Made by a program: the position numbers and the translations under genes
Notes under the pieces: generated by a model
Database searches by the model: none
Seen by the model: only the letters and a program-made list of their open reading frames with translations
Told to the model about the DNA's origin: nothing
DNA from: Microglena sp. YARC
Lineage: Eukaryota > Chlorophyta > Chlorophyceae > Chlamydomonadales > Chlamydomonadaceae
Length of the DNA stretch: 64,000 nucleotides
Direction: 5' to 3'
Assembly (NCBI GenBank): GCA_022414725.1
Contig: JAJSRW010000062.1
Coordinates: 1-64,000, forward strand
Part shown: in pieces, positions 12,828 to 24,265 of the stretch
How the letters are laid out: the number at the start of each line of letters is the position of its first letter
How positions within the stretch are numbered: the stretch's first letter is position 1

Positions 12828-15608
12828 TTACACAGGGAGCAGGAAGAGGCCTTGGTCAACATCGACTTCTCTGAAGCCAAGGGCTGTCATATCCTCTTTG
12901 ACTTTTAGATACCACTGTCTTGATGCTTGCTTCAGACCATAGAGGCATTTCCACATGCGGCAAACCCTGTGGTCTCTTTCAAACCCTGGGGTTTGGGAAC
13001 AGTACAGTTCCTCTTCCACTACTCCATTGAGGAATGCTGTGGAGACATCAAGTTGAGCAAGATGAGCTGAGGGGTCTGCAGCCATGGACAGGATGTACCT
13101 GATGGTGGCATGTTTGGCAACTGGTGCAAATACTTCATCATAGTCCATGCCAGGGCGTTGAGCATATCCTTTTGCTACTAGACGTGCTTTGTACCTGACT
13201 AGCTGACCATCCACTGATTGCTTGATGTCAAAGACCCGTCTAGTACCTATGGCTCTGGCTCCATGTGGGAGTTCTGCTAGGGTCCAGGTGTTCATTTCTG
13301 CTAGTGCTGCTAGTTCTGCATCCATTGCAGCCTTCCAATCTTTTGCTTGAGGGCTAGCCAGTGCTTCTCTTTCATTCTTGGGTATGATGATCTGGTCTGC
13401 AGCTAGGAAAGCTAGGTGGTTGGGTGCATCTCTTTCTCTGCCACTTCGGCGAGGTTGGGTGAGGGCAGTTTCTGGTGGAGGGGTTGATGCCTGTTGCTGT
13501 GCTGGTGCAGGAGAGGTGAGTGCATGTTCTGGTGCATTGCCTTGTGATGACATGAGGTTGGGGAGGTCACCTGCCTGGGACTGTGTGGGGTTGTGTTCAT
13601 TTCCTTGTTCAACATCGTTGTTGGGTTGAGGTGCACTTTGCTGTGGGGCAATAGTACCTTGCTGGTGCACTGAACTGGGTAGGTAGCTATCATCTATATC
13701 TTCTGGTGATCCCCATGCTCCCATGTTTGCCTTGTTTCTTTCACGCAATGCATCAATGGCTTTGATTTCTGAGGGAGAATGGGATGGTGAGGGAGTGTCT
13801 TCATCTTCAGGTTCACCAGGGGTGTCTTCTTCATACATGCCTAAGATTTCAGCATCTGCACCGAAGAATCCATTCTTTCCTGCCAGGTTCTCAGACTCAT
13901 TGAAGGTGATGTCTCTAGCATCATAGATCTTATGGTTGGAGTCTACAACTCTGTAAGCTTTTCTGATGTGGGAGTAGCCAATGAGTCTAGTGATTTTGGC
14001 TGATGGTGCAAACTTCCATGCTCTGGATTTGGGTGGTATGTGGACGTAGGCTGTGCACCCAATGGTTCTGAGGTGATCAATCTTAGGCTTGACTCCATGG
14101 AACATTTCATAGGGAGTTTTGTCTGAGTCAGAAGTGGGGCTGAGGTTTCTTAGGATGCTAGCATTCTTCACCATGTCAGCCCAGTATCTGTTAGGAAATT
14201 TGGATGAGATGAGGAGGGCAGTGGCTCTGTCATGGAGAGTGCGGTTCAGGCGTTCTGCTCCTCCATTTGTGGCTGGATTGTTAGGTACTGTGAAGTTGAG
14301 GGTAATGCCTTTCTTTTTGCACCAGTTTTTAAACCGGTCGCAGGTGTACTCTGATCCATTGTCACAGAAAATGGTGCCTATTTTGTTTTCTGTAAGGACT
14401 TCATACCGTTCCAGTTCATGCATGGTATCTTTGGGCACTGTGTGTTTGTTTTTGTGGAATGTGACTATGGAGTACTTTGAGTGGTCATCTAGAATGCCTT
14501 GGAAGTATATGTTCCCATTTAGGCTGGGTACTTTCATTTTTCCACTCATGTCAATGTGAATGATAGCCAAGGGCCTTTTTGCACGTGTGGATGATGTGGG
14601 ATATGGGTTCTTGTCCATTTTAGAGAGGACACACACTTCACAAGTTTGCTTTCTCATTTTGTTGCAGGCTGCAGTGGTGACATCTGTACCTGTGACCATG
14701 TGTTCAGAAATGAGCCTGACTAAACTGCTGTAGGAAAGGTGACCCATTCTGTTGTGGAGAAGTTCTGCTGTTTGTTGGGTATTTCTGGAAATGGCGGCCA
14801 TGACTATGTTCAGACATGTCCCATGGATAAGGGTATTGTCAGGAACAAGGGTGGGAGTGAGGTATAGATTCTTGTTCTTTGACCCAGTGATGATGACTTT
14901 GCTATTGATGGTCATGGTGCAGGCCTGAGAATCAAACTGAACTAACATAGAAGGGTTGGCTTTGATGGCTGCAGCCATTGACATGAGGTTAGGAGTGTTA
15001 GGGTCATCATTGAGATGAACATTTCTGAGCTTGTGAATCTTTCCATTGTCTCCTCTAATCAGAGCATTGCCAGATCTGGTGATGTGAGCATATCCTGATG
15101 CAGTCTGTACTCTGATATGGGGGAATATGTCATGTATGTCATATAACAGGGATTCATCGCCTGTCATGTGGGAGGTAGCTCCAGTGTCCATGATCCAGTT
15201 TACTGCCATGCGGTTTGTGCGTGGGGAGGCATTAAGGGCATACGAAGGAGACTGAGGTACAGTAGGGGTAGATGCAGGTTCGTCATATGCTGGCACATTT
15301 GATGCGGCTGATTCGGCTGCGACAGGGGAATGATGTCGGGGTGTGGATCTGGTATCATATTTGGATCTCAGTGCTGCTAGGATGTCATCAGGATCGTTAT
15401 GGAACTTGACCATCCTTCTGATAGGTTCTGAAAGGTGTGCAAGGATGTATTCAATCTGAAACTGAACTAGTTTGTGAGATCCAGGGGCAAAGTAGCAGTG
15501 GGATACCTTGAGTTCAGCTTCCATAGATTCAAGCCAATCTTGGAAGAAGTGTTGGTGGAAGATGAAGGTCTGACGACACTCAGGCTCAGCGGTTGCAGCG
15601 GGCCGCAT
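12828..15608 (-). CDS. Copia-type Pol polyprotein, 3'-truncated (protease, integrase, partial RT)
   Basis: A 926-residue open frame with Ty1/Copia order. Residues 1-130 are a short Gag-like stretch with no CCHC zinc knuckle. The aspartic protease motif DTGATSHM is at 141-148. The integrase zinc-binding residues are H285, H290, C323 and C326, followed by the integrase catalytic triad D353, D416 (FCDNGSEYT) and E452 (GGAERLNRTL). The reverse transcriptase starts near 740, with motif A LDVSTAFLNG around D854 and KCLYGLKQASRQW after it. The frame stops at 12828-12830 just before where the YxDD box should be. The next codons in the same frame read GSVYVLKNEYSDII, a decayed relative of that box with the paired aspartates lost, and another stop follows. 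RNase H and the rest of RT are missing. Polyprotein processing, cDNA synthesis and integration are known roles of the family. This copy should not make active RT. The ATG at 15608 gives the longest frame, so the true start could lie upstream across a break. Confidence 0.9.
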   Translation of the reverse strand: MRPAATAEPECRQTFIFHQHFFQDWLESMEAELKVSHCYFAPGSHKLVQFQIEYILAHLSEPIRRMVKFHNDPDDILAALRSKYDTRSTPRHHSPVAAESAASNVPAYDEPASTPTVPQSPSYALNASPRTNRMAVNWIMDTGATSHMTGDESLLYDIHDIFPHIRVQTASGYAHITRSGNALIRGDNGKIHKLRNVHLNDDPNTPNLMSMAAAIKANPSMLVQFDSQACTMTINSKVIITGSKNKNLYLTPTLVPDNTLIHGTCLNIVMAAISRNTQQTAELLHNRMGHLSYSSLVRLISEHMVTGTDVTTAACNKMRKQTCEVCVLSKMDKNPYPTSSTRAKRPLAIIHIDMSGKMKVPSLNGNIYFQGILDDHSKYSIVTFHKNKHTVPKDTMHELERYEVLTENKIGTIFCDNGSEYTCDRFKNWCKKKGITLNFTVPNNPATNGGAERLNRTLHDRATALLISSKFPNRYWADMVKNASILRNLSPTSDSDKTPYEMFHGVKPKIDHLRTIGCTAYVHIPPKSRAWKFAPSAKITRLIGYSHIRKAYRVVDSNHKIYDARDITFNESENLAGKNGFFGADAEILGMYEEDTPGEPEDEDTPSPSHSPSEIKAIDALRERNKANMGAWGSPEDIDDSYLPSSVHQQGTIAPQQSAPQPNNDVEQGNEHNPTQSQAGDLPNLMSSQGNAPEHALTSPAPAQQQASTPPPETALTQPRRSGRERDAPNHLAFLAADQIIIPKNEREALASPQAKDWKAAMDAELAALAEMNTWTLAELPHGARAIGTRRVFDIKQSVDGQLVRYKARLVAKGYAQRPGMDYDEVFAPVAKHATIRYILSMAADPSAHLAQLDVSTAFLNGVVEEELYCSQTPGFERDHRVCRMWKCLYGLKQASRQWYLKVKEDMTALGFREVDVDQGLFLLPV

Positions 15609-16640
15609 AGTGAGGCGACGTAGTAGTTGCAGAGATGATGCGGCAGAGATTGCGGGTGCAACGGGATGTAGAAGAGGAGCAGGATACAGTCGGAGGTGGA
15701 AACCAACTGGGGAGGGAGCTGGAGAGTGGAGAGGTCAGGAGGTGGCGGAGAGACGGCTGAGGTTGAGTAAACAACGGGACGTGGGAGATGGGAAGGGGGT
15801 GGTGGGGGCGCAGTGGAGGTAGAGATGGTTGTCAGGGGGGTGAGGGGGTGTGTGCTGGACGACAGCTTGATGCTCAATGGAGCAGAATCAATCCGGATAC
15901 GCGGATGATATACCGCACAAGAGTGATGTCCTAGCGGGGAGGTTCTTGTCGGGTGGAGAGCCTTACTCGATCCTTTCAAATGATTCACTCCGCGCGACAA
16001 CAATCAAAATGCCCTTCAGCTCGGAATACCGTCGAGCAAGGACAATCTAAAGCGAAGGGACCGTAACCTGTGAATTTCCGGAGTATGTGCAGAGCACAGA
16101 GACGAGGGGAAGACGGTAAGGATAAGATCTTTACAGTTAGATAAGCATTCGATCAATGCGCTAGGAGAAAGTACTGGGATGCCGCGGTACCTCATGGTAC
16201 CGGCATCAGTGTCCGTGCCATAGCTGGCAGCGGCACAGCAGTACAGTGCAGCAGGGAGGAGTCCTGTGCACTCTAAGTCACTCTAGGTGAGCCGGTGAAA
16301 CCCGGTGAATAACAGGAGCGGTCTCGAGGTGGTCCCCTAAACCGGTTTGGCAAAGTGTCGTTTGCCGAACCGTTTGCCAATACTTAAGGCGCATATGGTA
16401 GCAAGCACGCAGGGGTCTATGCAGGTCTATGCAGTGGACTTGCCTGACTAGCGCTCGCTGCCAGGACGATGAAGGGATTGAAGGCTGATCTAGCGGGTTC
16501 CGGAACTATCGGCAGGCTGGGCAGGCCCCAGTTCCAGCGTTTTCCGTGTTTGCGAGCCGCTGCAAATGCTCGGGTTGATTAAATTAGACTCTTTTGTAAT
16601 CAAGCGTAATCCCGAGGCTAATCTGCAGCGCGCAGCTTTT
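15609..16640. other. Non-coding GC-rich region upstream of the Copia gene
   Basis: No convincing protein in either direction. The minus-strand frame at 15467-16003 overlaps the pol start and is low-complexity Pro/Ser/Thr. This region could contain the Copia 5' leader and LTR, but I see no paired copy on the other side to confirm it. Confidence 0.5.
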
Positions 16641-16682
16641 AAAACCCATTGACGTGGCACCTCCTGGATCCTACGTGGCACA

Positions 16683-16748
16683 TAACTGCGAGCGTAGTTA
16701 TGATAACGGAGCCCCCCCACCTCCGTTCCATAACCACGCTCGCAGTTA
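16683..16748. repeat. Foldback sequence (about 28-bp imperfect stem)
   Basis: The left arm 16683-16711 (TAACTGCGAGCGTAGTTATG, then ATAACGGAG) pairs with the right arm 16721-16748 except for one mismatch and one indel, around a C-rich 9-base loop. Fragments with TAACTGCGCTCATAACT recur at about 16824. It resembles a small foldback or MITE core. No flanking duplication is seen. Confidence 0.75.
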
Positions 16749-16913
16749 AGGGTTTAGCCAGAAGATTTACCCTAAACTGCGCTGGCATTCGAGTGTTTCC
16801 GACTGTTATGCAAGTAATGACTAATAACTGCGCTCATAACTCATGTGGAAACAGGCCCAAAGTTGACGCGTTTGGGTCAAATTCGGTAACCCAAATGCTA
16901 ACCAACCCCCAAA

Positions 16914-16944
16914 CCCAAACGTCCCCCCACCCCCCACGTTTGGG
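16914..16944. repeat. Stem-loop with C-only loop
   Basis: CCCAAACGT (16914-16922) and ACGTTTGGG (16936-16944) form a perfect 9-bp stem around a 13-base loop of cytosines with one adenine. Its function is unknown. Confidence 0.7.
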
Positions 16945-17382
16945 CTATGATTATGGTTATGTCGCACACGTGTTGTTCGTTGTTTCTGTTGCGATACATT
17001 TTGCCGCATTTCCTTTAGTCACACTTGTTTTCGCACCCGTCCTCCCTTTCGCGCCATCTGCAATATTCACTACGCTGTGTGGAGGGGTCTGTTCAGGAGG
17101 GGTCGCCACCTGCAGGTCCACGCCAGCATGAGGTGCAGCAGTAGCAGCGTGATACGCTGTATGCCGAGACGCAGATTCCGCCTTCCTCACAGTTTCGACA
17201 GAGCCTGCTTGATTTGAGCGCTCCTGCTGCTGATCGGCGATTCAAACTTTTCAAACTTTTCCTACTGACAAGAAGCTCAGGAATGCCGTCTGAACGAAAT
17301 TCACTGGTTTGGGCGGGTTTGGGCTAACCTCGGCTAACCTTCGTCTAACCCCCTCTGACGTGGCAGGTTAACCTCAAATTAA

Positions 17383-17637
17383 GGGCGGCTGGAGGCGCGT
17401 CCCGAATGTAATGATTCGGATCCTTAATTCAATGTTTTTTAATTAATTGAATTTAATTGTATTTAATGTTGTGATATTTTAATTCGATTTATTCCTTTCC
17501 ATTTAATTTAATTTAACGTAATTTGAATGCATGCTATTGCTTTAAATGCCGCATTTCCCACACAGTAGTGGGAGAAATGGAGTATTAAGACGCGCGGCGT
17601 AAGATTCCGCAGGACGCCTTCATATTTCAAATATTAA
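17383..17637 (+). repeat. Stub unit: variant H plus short AT tract
   Basis: It begins with a variant H (17383-17408, left stem GCGGC instead of GCGCC), then GATTCGGATCC and an AT-rich tract as at 17664. It breaks off near 17550 into a short unique stretch before the next H. It looks like a truncated duplicate of the start of a type A unit. Confidence 0.8.
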
Positions 17638-17663
17638 GGGCGCCTGGAGGCGCGTCCCGAATG
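17638..17663 (+). repeat. H hairpin motif, copy 5
   Basis: Canonical core GCGCCTGGAGGCGC, followed by GTCCCGAATG. It starts the first full right-arm unit. Confidence 0.9.
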
Positions 17664-18642
17664 AAATGATTCGGATCCTTAATTCAATGTATTTTAATTA
17701 ATTTAATTTAATCGCATTTAATGTTGTGTTATTTTAATTCGATTTATTCCTTTCCATTTAATTTAATTCACGTGATTTGAATGCATGTAATTGCTTTAAA
17801 TTGCATCAATTCGAATTGGATTAAATTCGAAGGGCGCCTGGAGGCTTTAAATTAATTTAATTCCAATGAAACGATTGATGATTTAGCTTTGTTAACTATA
17901 AAGTGACGAAAAAGAGAGTTGTTGAAGGGTTGTTGATTTTTAAGCAGTATTGAACGTTTCTGTAATGTAATAAAATGCATGTATGTAGATTGACTTTTTT
18001 GTAAAGAATTTGATGCAAGAAAAAATAGGCCAATCAGGTATCTGGTTGATTTTACGGAATTTGTACAAGGTATTGCATGTTTCGGCCCAGCCCAGACGTG
18101 AGCGGTATGTCCCGTCCTCCTGAACGGGCTTTTGACCAGCGGCAGGTGGCGTGGCTTGCCCCTGCCCCCGCCTGGTGGCCCCCGCCCCCGCCCCCGCCCG
18201 GTGGCCACCGCCCCTGCCCCACGCACGGCCCTAAGGTGGGGTCTGTGGGCTAATTATAGCACAAGTGCCATAGGGGAATGTTTCGTCCATTGTGATGCTT
18301 ACATGTTTCGCCTCCAATTTTTGACGACAATTCTGCTCCCAAACCTATGTATGCGCACATGTTTAAGAGCTTCAAATTTGAAATGTTAGCTCAAAACACC
18401 CTGAAATCAAATTGTTAACCGTTAATTGTAGCTTTTTGGCCCAACCTGAGCTCCTTTTCGTGAATTGCGATGCTCATATGTGCTCAGGTCAGAATTTATC
18501 CGGTATAAATAAGTCATATAATTCATCAAAAATATAGAATGTTCAACTTTTCTGATGTTTTTCATAAAACCTGAAAATGTGGTTGGTTACACACGGACGA
18601 ACGGACGGACATTTTAATGGGGCTAATCCCTCTTCAAATAAA
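17638..18642 (+). repeat. Type A unit, right arm copy 1
   Basis: H, AT tract (to about 17870, with a half-H GGGCGCCTGGAGGC at 17832-17845), then M1 with a GC-rich run (about 18165-18225) and CGGACGGAC microrepeats near 18595. It matches the left-arm unit 11731-12771 inversely and 32967-34049 directly. Confidence 0.87.
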
Positions 18643-18668
18643 GGGCGCCTGGAGGCGCGTCCCGAATG
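18643..18668 (+). repeat. H hairpin motif, copy 6
   Basis: Canonical core, preceded by CTAATCCCTCTTCAAATAAA and followed by GTCCCGAATGAAAATG. Confidence 0.9.
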
Positions 18669-19683
18669 AAAATGTTTCAAATAATCATGAATTTAATTAA
18701 GAATTTAATTCGGATTTAATTGTATAATTGTATTTAATATAATTGTATACATGTTTAATTAATTAAATGAAAAATGATTTAAATTAATTCATTAGTAACA
18801 CGATTAAAATGAATTAATAAAATTATTTTAAAGTCATTGATACTATTTAATTAATTACGTAATTAATTAAATTATATTTAATTAATTGTTACTTTAATTT
18901 AATTCAATTAATTAAATTGTATTAATTCATGAATTCATTAATTAATATGTTTTTAATTAATTTGATAGAATCAAAATTGAATCGTTTGGACTTGGATTGA
19001 ATGCATTTAATTGATTTGAGTTGTATTCATTTGAATTCAATATATTTGGATTTAATTGAATTGAATCGATGGATGTAGCTTTGTTTACTGTGAAGTAACG
19101 ACAATTGACATTTTGTAGGGTTATTAAATTTGAAGTGGTATTAAAGGTGCCTGGACTGTCTTATATATGTGCTTTATTTGCAAGCATCTGATACACACAA
19201 ATGTAACCAATCAGAGGAATGGTTGATTTTGGGGAATTTGTTCGGTCAGCCGCATACAAGCTTGATGTGGCTTCATTCCCAACATGTATGGCAACTAATT
19301 GGGGACCCCCAGGACACAAGCCACTTGTTACCTATTACAATATCGTATTACGAGATCGCAGTGTGATATGCGGTCTGAAATGTGTTTTGCCAATTAGGTT
19401 GTAGAGTCGGCTGGGCGTGTTCGTGGCGTGCGTAGGATTGAACACATAGTCTCGACAGCTTGGACACGTAGCATCTGAATTATAGTCAACCGGTGGCATT
19501 CAAACCAATAAGCAACTAAATCCTGAACACATTAGACGTCACGGGCAGGACATGGGGCAAATAGTCGAGAAATTGTTGATATGCAGAATGCGAGAAAGTG
19601 AGAGGAGGAAGGCTGGGAGTTTCAAAAGTAGTGGAGTAAGTAGGCACTAATAGCAGAATAAGCTACAAGACGTTTCACAACTT

Positions 19684-21318
19684 ATGAGCACGCACATACA
19701 CAGACATCTAACTATCCATGCACTGCCACACAGCACTACGCAGGCACATTCACACACATCTGGCTATCCATGCGCTGCGACACAGCACTGCGCACGCACA
19801 TACACACATAGCTGGCTATACATGCATTGCCACACAGCACTTTGCATGAACATACACATGTGGCTACCAAGCACTGCCACACAGCACTGCGCACACACAT
19901 ACACACACATAGCTGGCTATCCATGCACTGCCACACAGCACTGTGCACGCACATACACACACATCTGGCTAACCATGCACTACATTACCACATGAAAACA
20001 CAAACACATTCAGCCACTCAAGCATGCACACACAAAACAACTGGCTACACATACACTGTCGCACAGCCATGTGCTACTACATACTAACACATCTGGCTAT
20101 CCATGCACTACACGACAACCCCATGCAAACACGAACACACTCAAATACGCACGCATACACGCAAAATACAAATTGCTATCCATGCACTGCCACACAGCAC
20201 TGTGCACGCACATACACACACATCTGGCTATCCATGCACTTCCACACAGCACTGCGCAAGCACATACACACACACCCGGCTACCTAGGACTGCCACACAG
20301 CACTGCACACGCACAGACACACACATAGCTGGCTATACATGCACGTCCACACAGCACTGTGCATGCACATACACACACATCTGGCTACCCTGCACTGCCA
20401 CGCAGCACTGTGGACACACATACACACACATCTGGCTATCCATGCACTGCTACACAGCACTGTGCATGCACATGCACACACATGAGGCTATCCATGCACT
20501 GCCACACAGCACTGCGCACGCACATACACACACATCTGGCTATCCATGCACTGCAACACAGCACTGTGCACGCACATGCACACACATCTGGCTATCCAAG
20601 CACTGCCACACAGCACTGTGCATGCACATACACACACATCTGGCTATCCATGCACTGCCACACAGCACTGTGCATGCACATACACACGCATCTGGCTATT
20701 CTTGCACTGCCACACAGCACTGTGCACGCAAATTCACGCACATATGGCTATCCATGCACTACAAGACAACCCCATGCAAACACAAACACACTCAAATACA
20801 CACGCATGCACACACAAAACAATTGGCTATACATGCACTTCCACACAGCACTGTGCACGCACATACGCAAACATCTGGCTATCCAAGCACTACAAGACAA
20901 CCCCATGCACACACATTCACACCCCGACACTCACGCATGGAAACACACAAATGAACAACTGGCTGCACATGCACTGCCACACAGCATTGTTCATACCATT
21001 TACACACACCTGTCCATCCATGCACTATAAGACAACCCCAGGCACATGCACACACAAGTGGCTACACATGCACTGCCACAAAGATCTGTTTCCGTACATA
21101 GATACAGATACCTGGCCATCCATGCACTACAAGACAATCCATCGACACACACAACCCAATCAGACACTCACCCTTACACACACCAGGCCATCCATGCACT
21201 ACAAGACAACCCCATGCAAACATTCACACATACCCAAACACTTACACACGCACACACAAGGGGCTACGCATGCACTGCCACCCAAAGCAGGGAACCCATC
21301 TGTCTTCCTGTCCATTTA
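19684..21318 (+). repeat. 52-bp minisatellite array 2
   Basis: Same unit as array 1 in the opposite orientation. The opening units (from ACGCACATACACAGACATCT) match array 5 at 35084 and the inverted array 1, showing the arrays duplicated together with their unit. Confidence 0.93.
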
Positions 21319-21640
21319 GACGTTATGCTGCAACATGCCATACTATACCAATATACCATGCATGTAGGTACACACCATACAATACTATGTTACACCATTC
21401 CATACCACACCATTCTACCATTGTACAATGCATGTTGGTATAAACCATAACAAACCATGCTATGTTGCACCATGCCATACCATACTAATATACCATGCCA
21501 TACCACACCATACTACCATTGTACAATTCATGCATGCAAGGCATGTATAAACCATTACATGCCATGCTATGCTGCACCTTGCCATACTACACCAATAAAC
21601 CGTGCATGTAGGTACAAATCATACCATGCTGTGCTGCACC
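21319..21640. repeat. TATGG/CATGCATG minisatellite, right arm copy 1
   Basis: Read here as its complement (CCATACCAT, CATGCATGTAGGTA). It joins the 52-bp array to M3, in the same order as the other full type B units. Confidence 0.87.
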
Positions 21641-23090
21641 ATGAAGGCTGGGGAGTGAGGAAGGGTGTGGGCAATGGGAGCAAAGCCCAGGCCAGGAAAA
21701 TCTGGGGCGGGAGTGGGAGGAAAGGTTGACAGGTCCGGGGGTGGACGCTGGCGTGGGGTATAGGGGCGAGAGGATGGGAATATGGGACTGGAGTGTGGGG
21801 GTGTAGAAGTGGGTAAAAGTGGGAAGGGAAGTGTCGAGAGGTCCGAACTCGGACGTGGACGTGATTGAGTTCAATGCGGCCCAACCCCCGTGCGATTGGG
21901 AGTGCATGTTAAGCATTGGACATGGTGTGTGGGTGTGGGTGGGATACCTGGTGGAGGCGGAAGGGGAGACAGGCGAACGCCGGGATTGTGAATTGAGCGG
22001 GATTGGGAGCTGATCTGGAAGGAGATTTTAACGGGAAGGAGAATTATCGGAAGCGGCAGCAAGCAGGCAGAGTGAGGCGAAAATTCGTCGTGATCAGCAG
22101 CAAGCAAGCAGAGGCAAGCGAAGGGAAGACAGGCTAACGTCGGTATTGAGAATTGATCGGGATCGAGAATTGATCGGGATTGAGATCGGCGATATAAATG
22201 AGGTGCAGGTGATGATGATTGCGGATGTAGGGGGGGGGCCGGTGGGGGGGCCGGTTGACAGTCTGGCAGTGGCAGACTTGCAGTGTGGCAGCATCGCAGT
22301 GGCACGCCAGAGGGACCAAGGCGAATTGTTCAGGACACTGCGTCCTTCCTCCGTCGTCGAAGGAACGTCGAAGGGTCCGTTGCGTCGCAGACGTGGCTGC
22401 GTCTCACTTGAATGCCATGCGTCCCACTGCGTCCGATTCCGTCCCATTGCTGGCGGCCTCGGAAGTGCCCATGCGAACGTTTGTACCTCCATGGTTTACA
22501 GCACGATGGTCGCAAATGCGTGAGGTGGATTTGTATTCGTTTCCCATGGAATTGTTTATTGTGCAAGTTGCAAGGCTGGAAACATGAACATGACGTGAAT
22601 TAGAAGTAGAAGAACTATAGTTGGCGTGGTTTCATTACCCACCCGGGACACCCCACGCACCGGTGCCCCACGCACGGCCGTGGGGCTGAGCTGAGGCTGA
22701 AGTCCGTGCTAAAAATAGCTCAAGTGCCCTAGGGGAATGTTTCGTCCATTGTGATGCTTACATGATTCGCCTCGATTTTTTGACGACAATTCCATTCCCA
22801 AACCTATGTATGCGCACATCATTGGATGGTACGAATTTGAAATGATGACAAATGTTACCCAATAATTGTCGCTTTTGGCCCAAAAAGCACAAACCTTAGC
22901 TCCTTTTCTTGAATTGCGATGCTCATAAGTGGTCTCTTGAGAATATCTCCGGTATCAATAAGTCTTATAATTGGGATATCTTATATAATGTTTTGTTTTT
23001 TTGTGATTTGAAGTGAAACCTGAAAAGTAGGTTGTGACGCACGGACAAACAAACAAACAGTTTTGACAGGCTAATCCCTCAATCAATAAA

Positions 23091-23116
23091 GGGCGCCTGG
23101 AGGCGCGTCCCGAATG
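23091..23116 (+). repeat. H hairpin motif, copy 7
   Basis: Canonical core, at the boundary between consecutive type B units. Confidence 0.9.
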
Positions 23117-24265
23117 AAAATGTTTTAAATAATCTGTATTTAATTAAAATTTTAATTGTATAATTTTATTATTGTATAATTGTTTAATTCAATAAATAAA
23201 TTGTATACATTAATGAATAATAAGATTAAAATGAATAAATCAAATTCTGTTAAATTGATTGATTAATTATAGGGTATTAATTAATTAATTAAATTATATT
23301 TAATTAATTATCAAATTCAATTTAATTGTATTAATTAGTTAATTAATTAATTAAAATTGATTTAATTAATTTGATAAAATCAAAATTGTGTTGTATTGAA
23401 TTGAATTGAATGCATTTAATTGATTCGAATTGTATTCATTTGAATTCAATATATTTGAATTTAGTTGAATTGAATCGATGGATGTAGCTTCGTTTACTAC
23501 GACAATTGACATTTTGTAGGGTTGTTGAATTTGAAGGAGTATTAAACGTGCCTGGACTGTCTTGTAGGTGGACTTTATTTGCAAGCAGTTGATGCACAGG
23601 AAATGTAACCAATTAGAGGTATAGTTGAATTTGTTCGGTCTCAGCCGCATACAAGCTTGATGTGGCTTCATTCCCCACATTTATGGCAATTCATTCGGGA
23701 CCCCCAGGACACAAGCCGCTTGTTGCCTAATACAATTTCGTATTACGATTTCGCAGTGTGATTTGCGGTCGGACACGTGTTTTTCCAATGAGGTTGTAGA
23801 GTCGGCTGGGCGTATCCCTGGCGTGCGTAGGATTGAATGAACACAAAGTCTTGACAGCCTGGACACGTGGCATCTGAATTATGGTCAACTGCTGGCATTC
23901 AAAACACTAAGCAGCTAAACCCAGAACACATTAGAAGTCACGGGCAGGAAATGGGGCAAATAGTCGAGAAATAGTTGATATGCAGAATGCGAGAAAGTGA
24001 GAGGAGGGAGGCTGAGAGTTCAGAAGTAGTGGAGTAATTAGGTACTCATAGCAGAATATGCTACAACACATTTGACAACTATTGAGAAGGATCATGACCG
24101 CTGCAAAGCTGATATCTTTAGTCAAGCGCACTCCAACTACGAGCCAAATGTTTGGGTGCAGAGTTTGCCGGTATCAGCAGCACAGATGGAGAGAGACAAA
24201 CTAATGTACAAAGAGACAGGTGGAACCCAGGGGGGTCATCAGAGGCCTAAAGCATACATACTATA

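Larger units (their letters stand above)
12772..17382 (-). mobile_element. Spacer between inverted arms: Copia-type LTR retrotransposon remnant
   Basis: This single-copy interval separates the left arm (H at 12746-12771) from the right arm (H variant at 17383-17408). It holds a Copia pol frame on the minus strand (12828-15608) and about 1.8 kb of non-coding sequence upstream of it. I could not identify paired LTRs, a primer-binding site or a polypurine tract, and the 3' side of the element is cut off at the left arm. It may be an element that inserted between two arms, or older sequence around which the arms were duplicated. Confidence 0.7.
18643..23090 (+). repeat. Type B unit, right arm copy 1
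   Basis: H, AT tract (to about 19064), M2 (19065-19683), 52-bp array (19684-21318), TATGG array (21319-21640), M3 (about 21641-22615, with an 18-bp tandem near 22140-22190), M4 (about 22616-23090). This is the direct counterpart of 34050-38584 and the inverse of 7412-11730. No gene is seen. Confidence 0.88.

Noticed and set aside
15467..16003. Separate protein frame overlapping the start of Copia pol
   Set aside because: Low-complexity Ser/Pro/Thr sequence with no domain. Its 3' part is an out-of-frame reading of the pol start.
12772..17382. Paired LTRs around the Copia gene
   Set aside because: I looked for a repeated TG...CA segment on both sides and a primer-binding site. The 3' side is replaced by the left arm, and no duplicate of the upstream region was seen.
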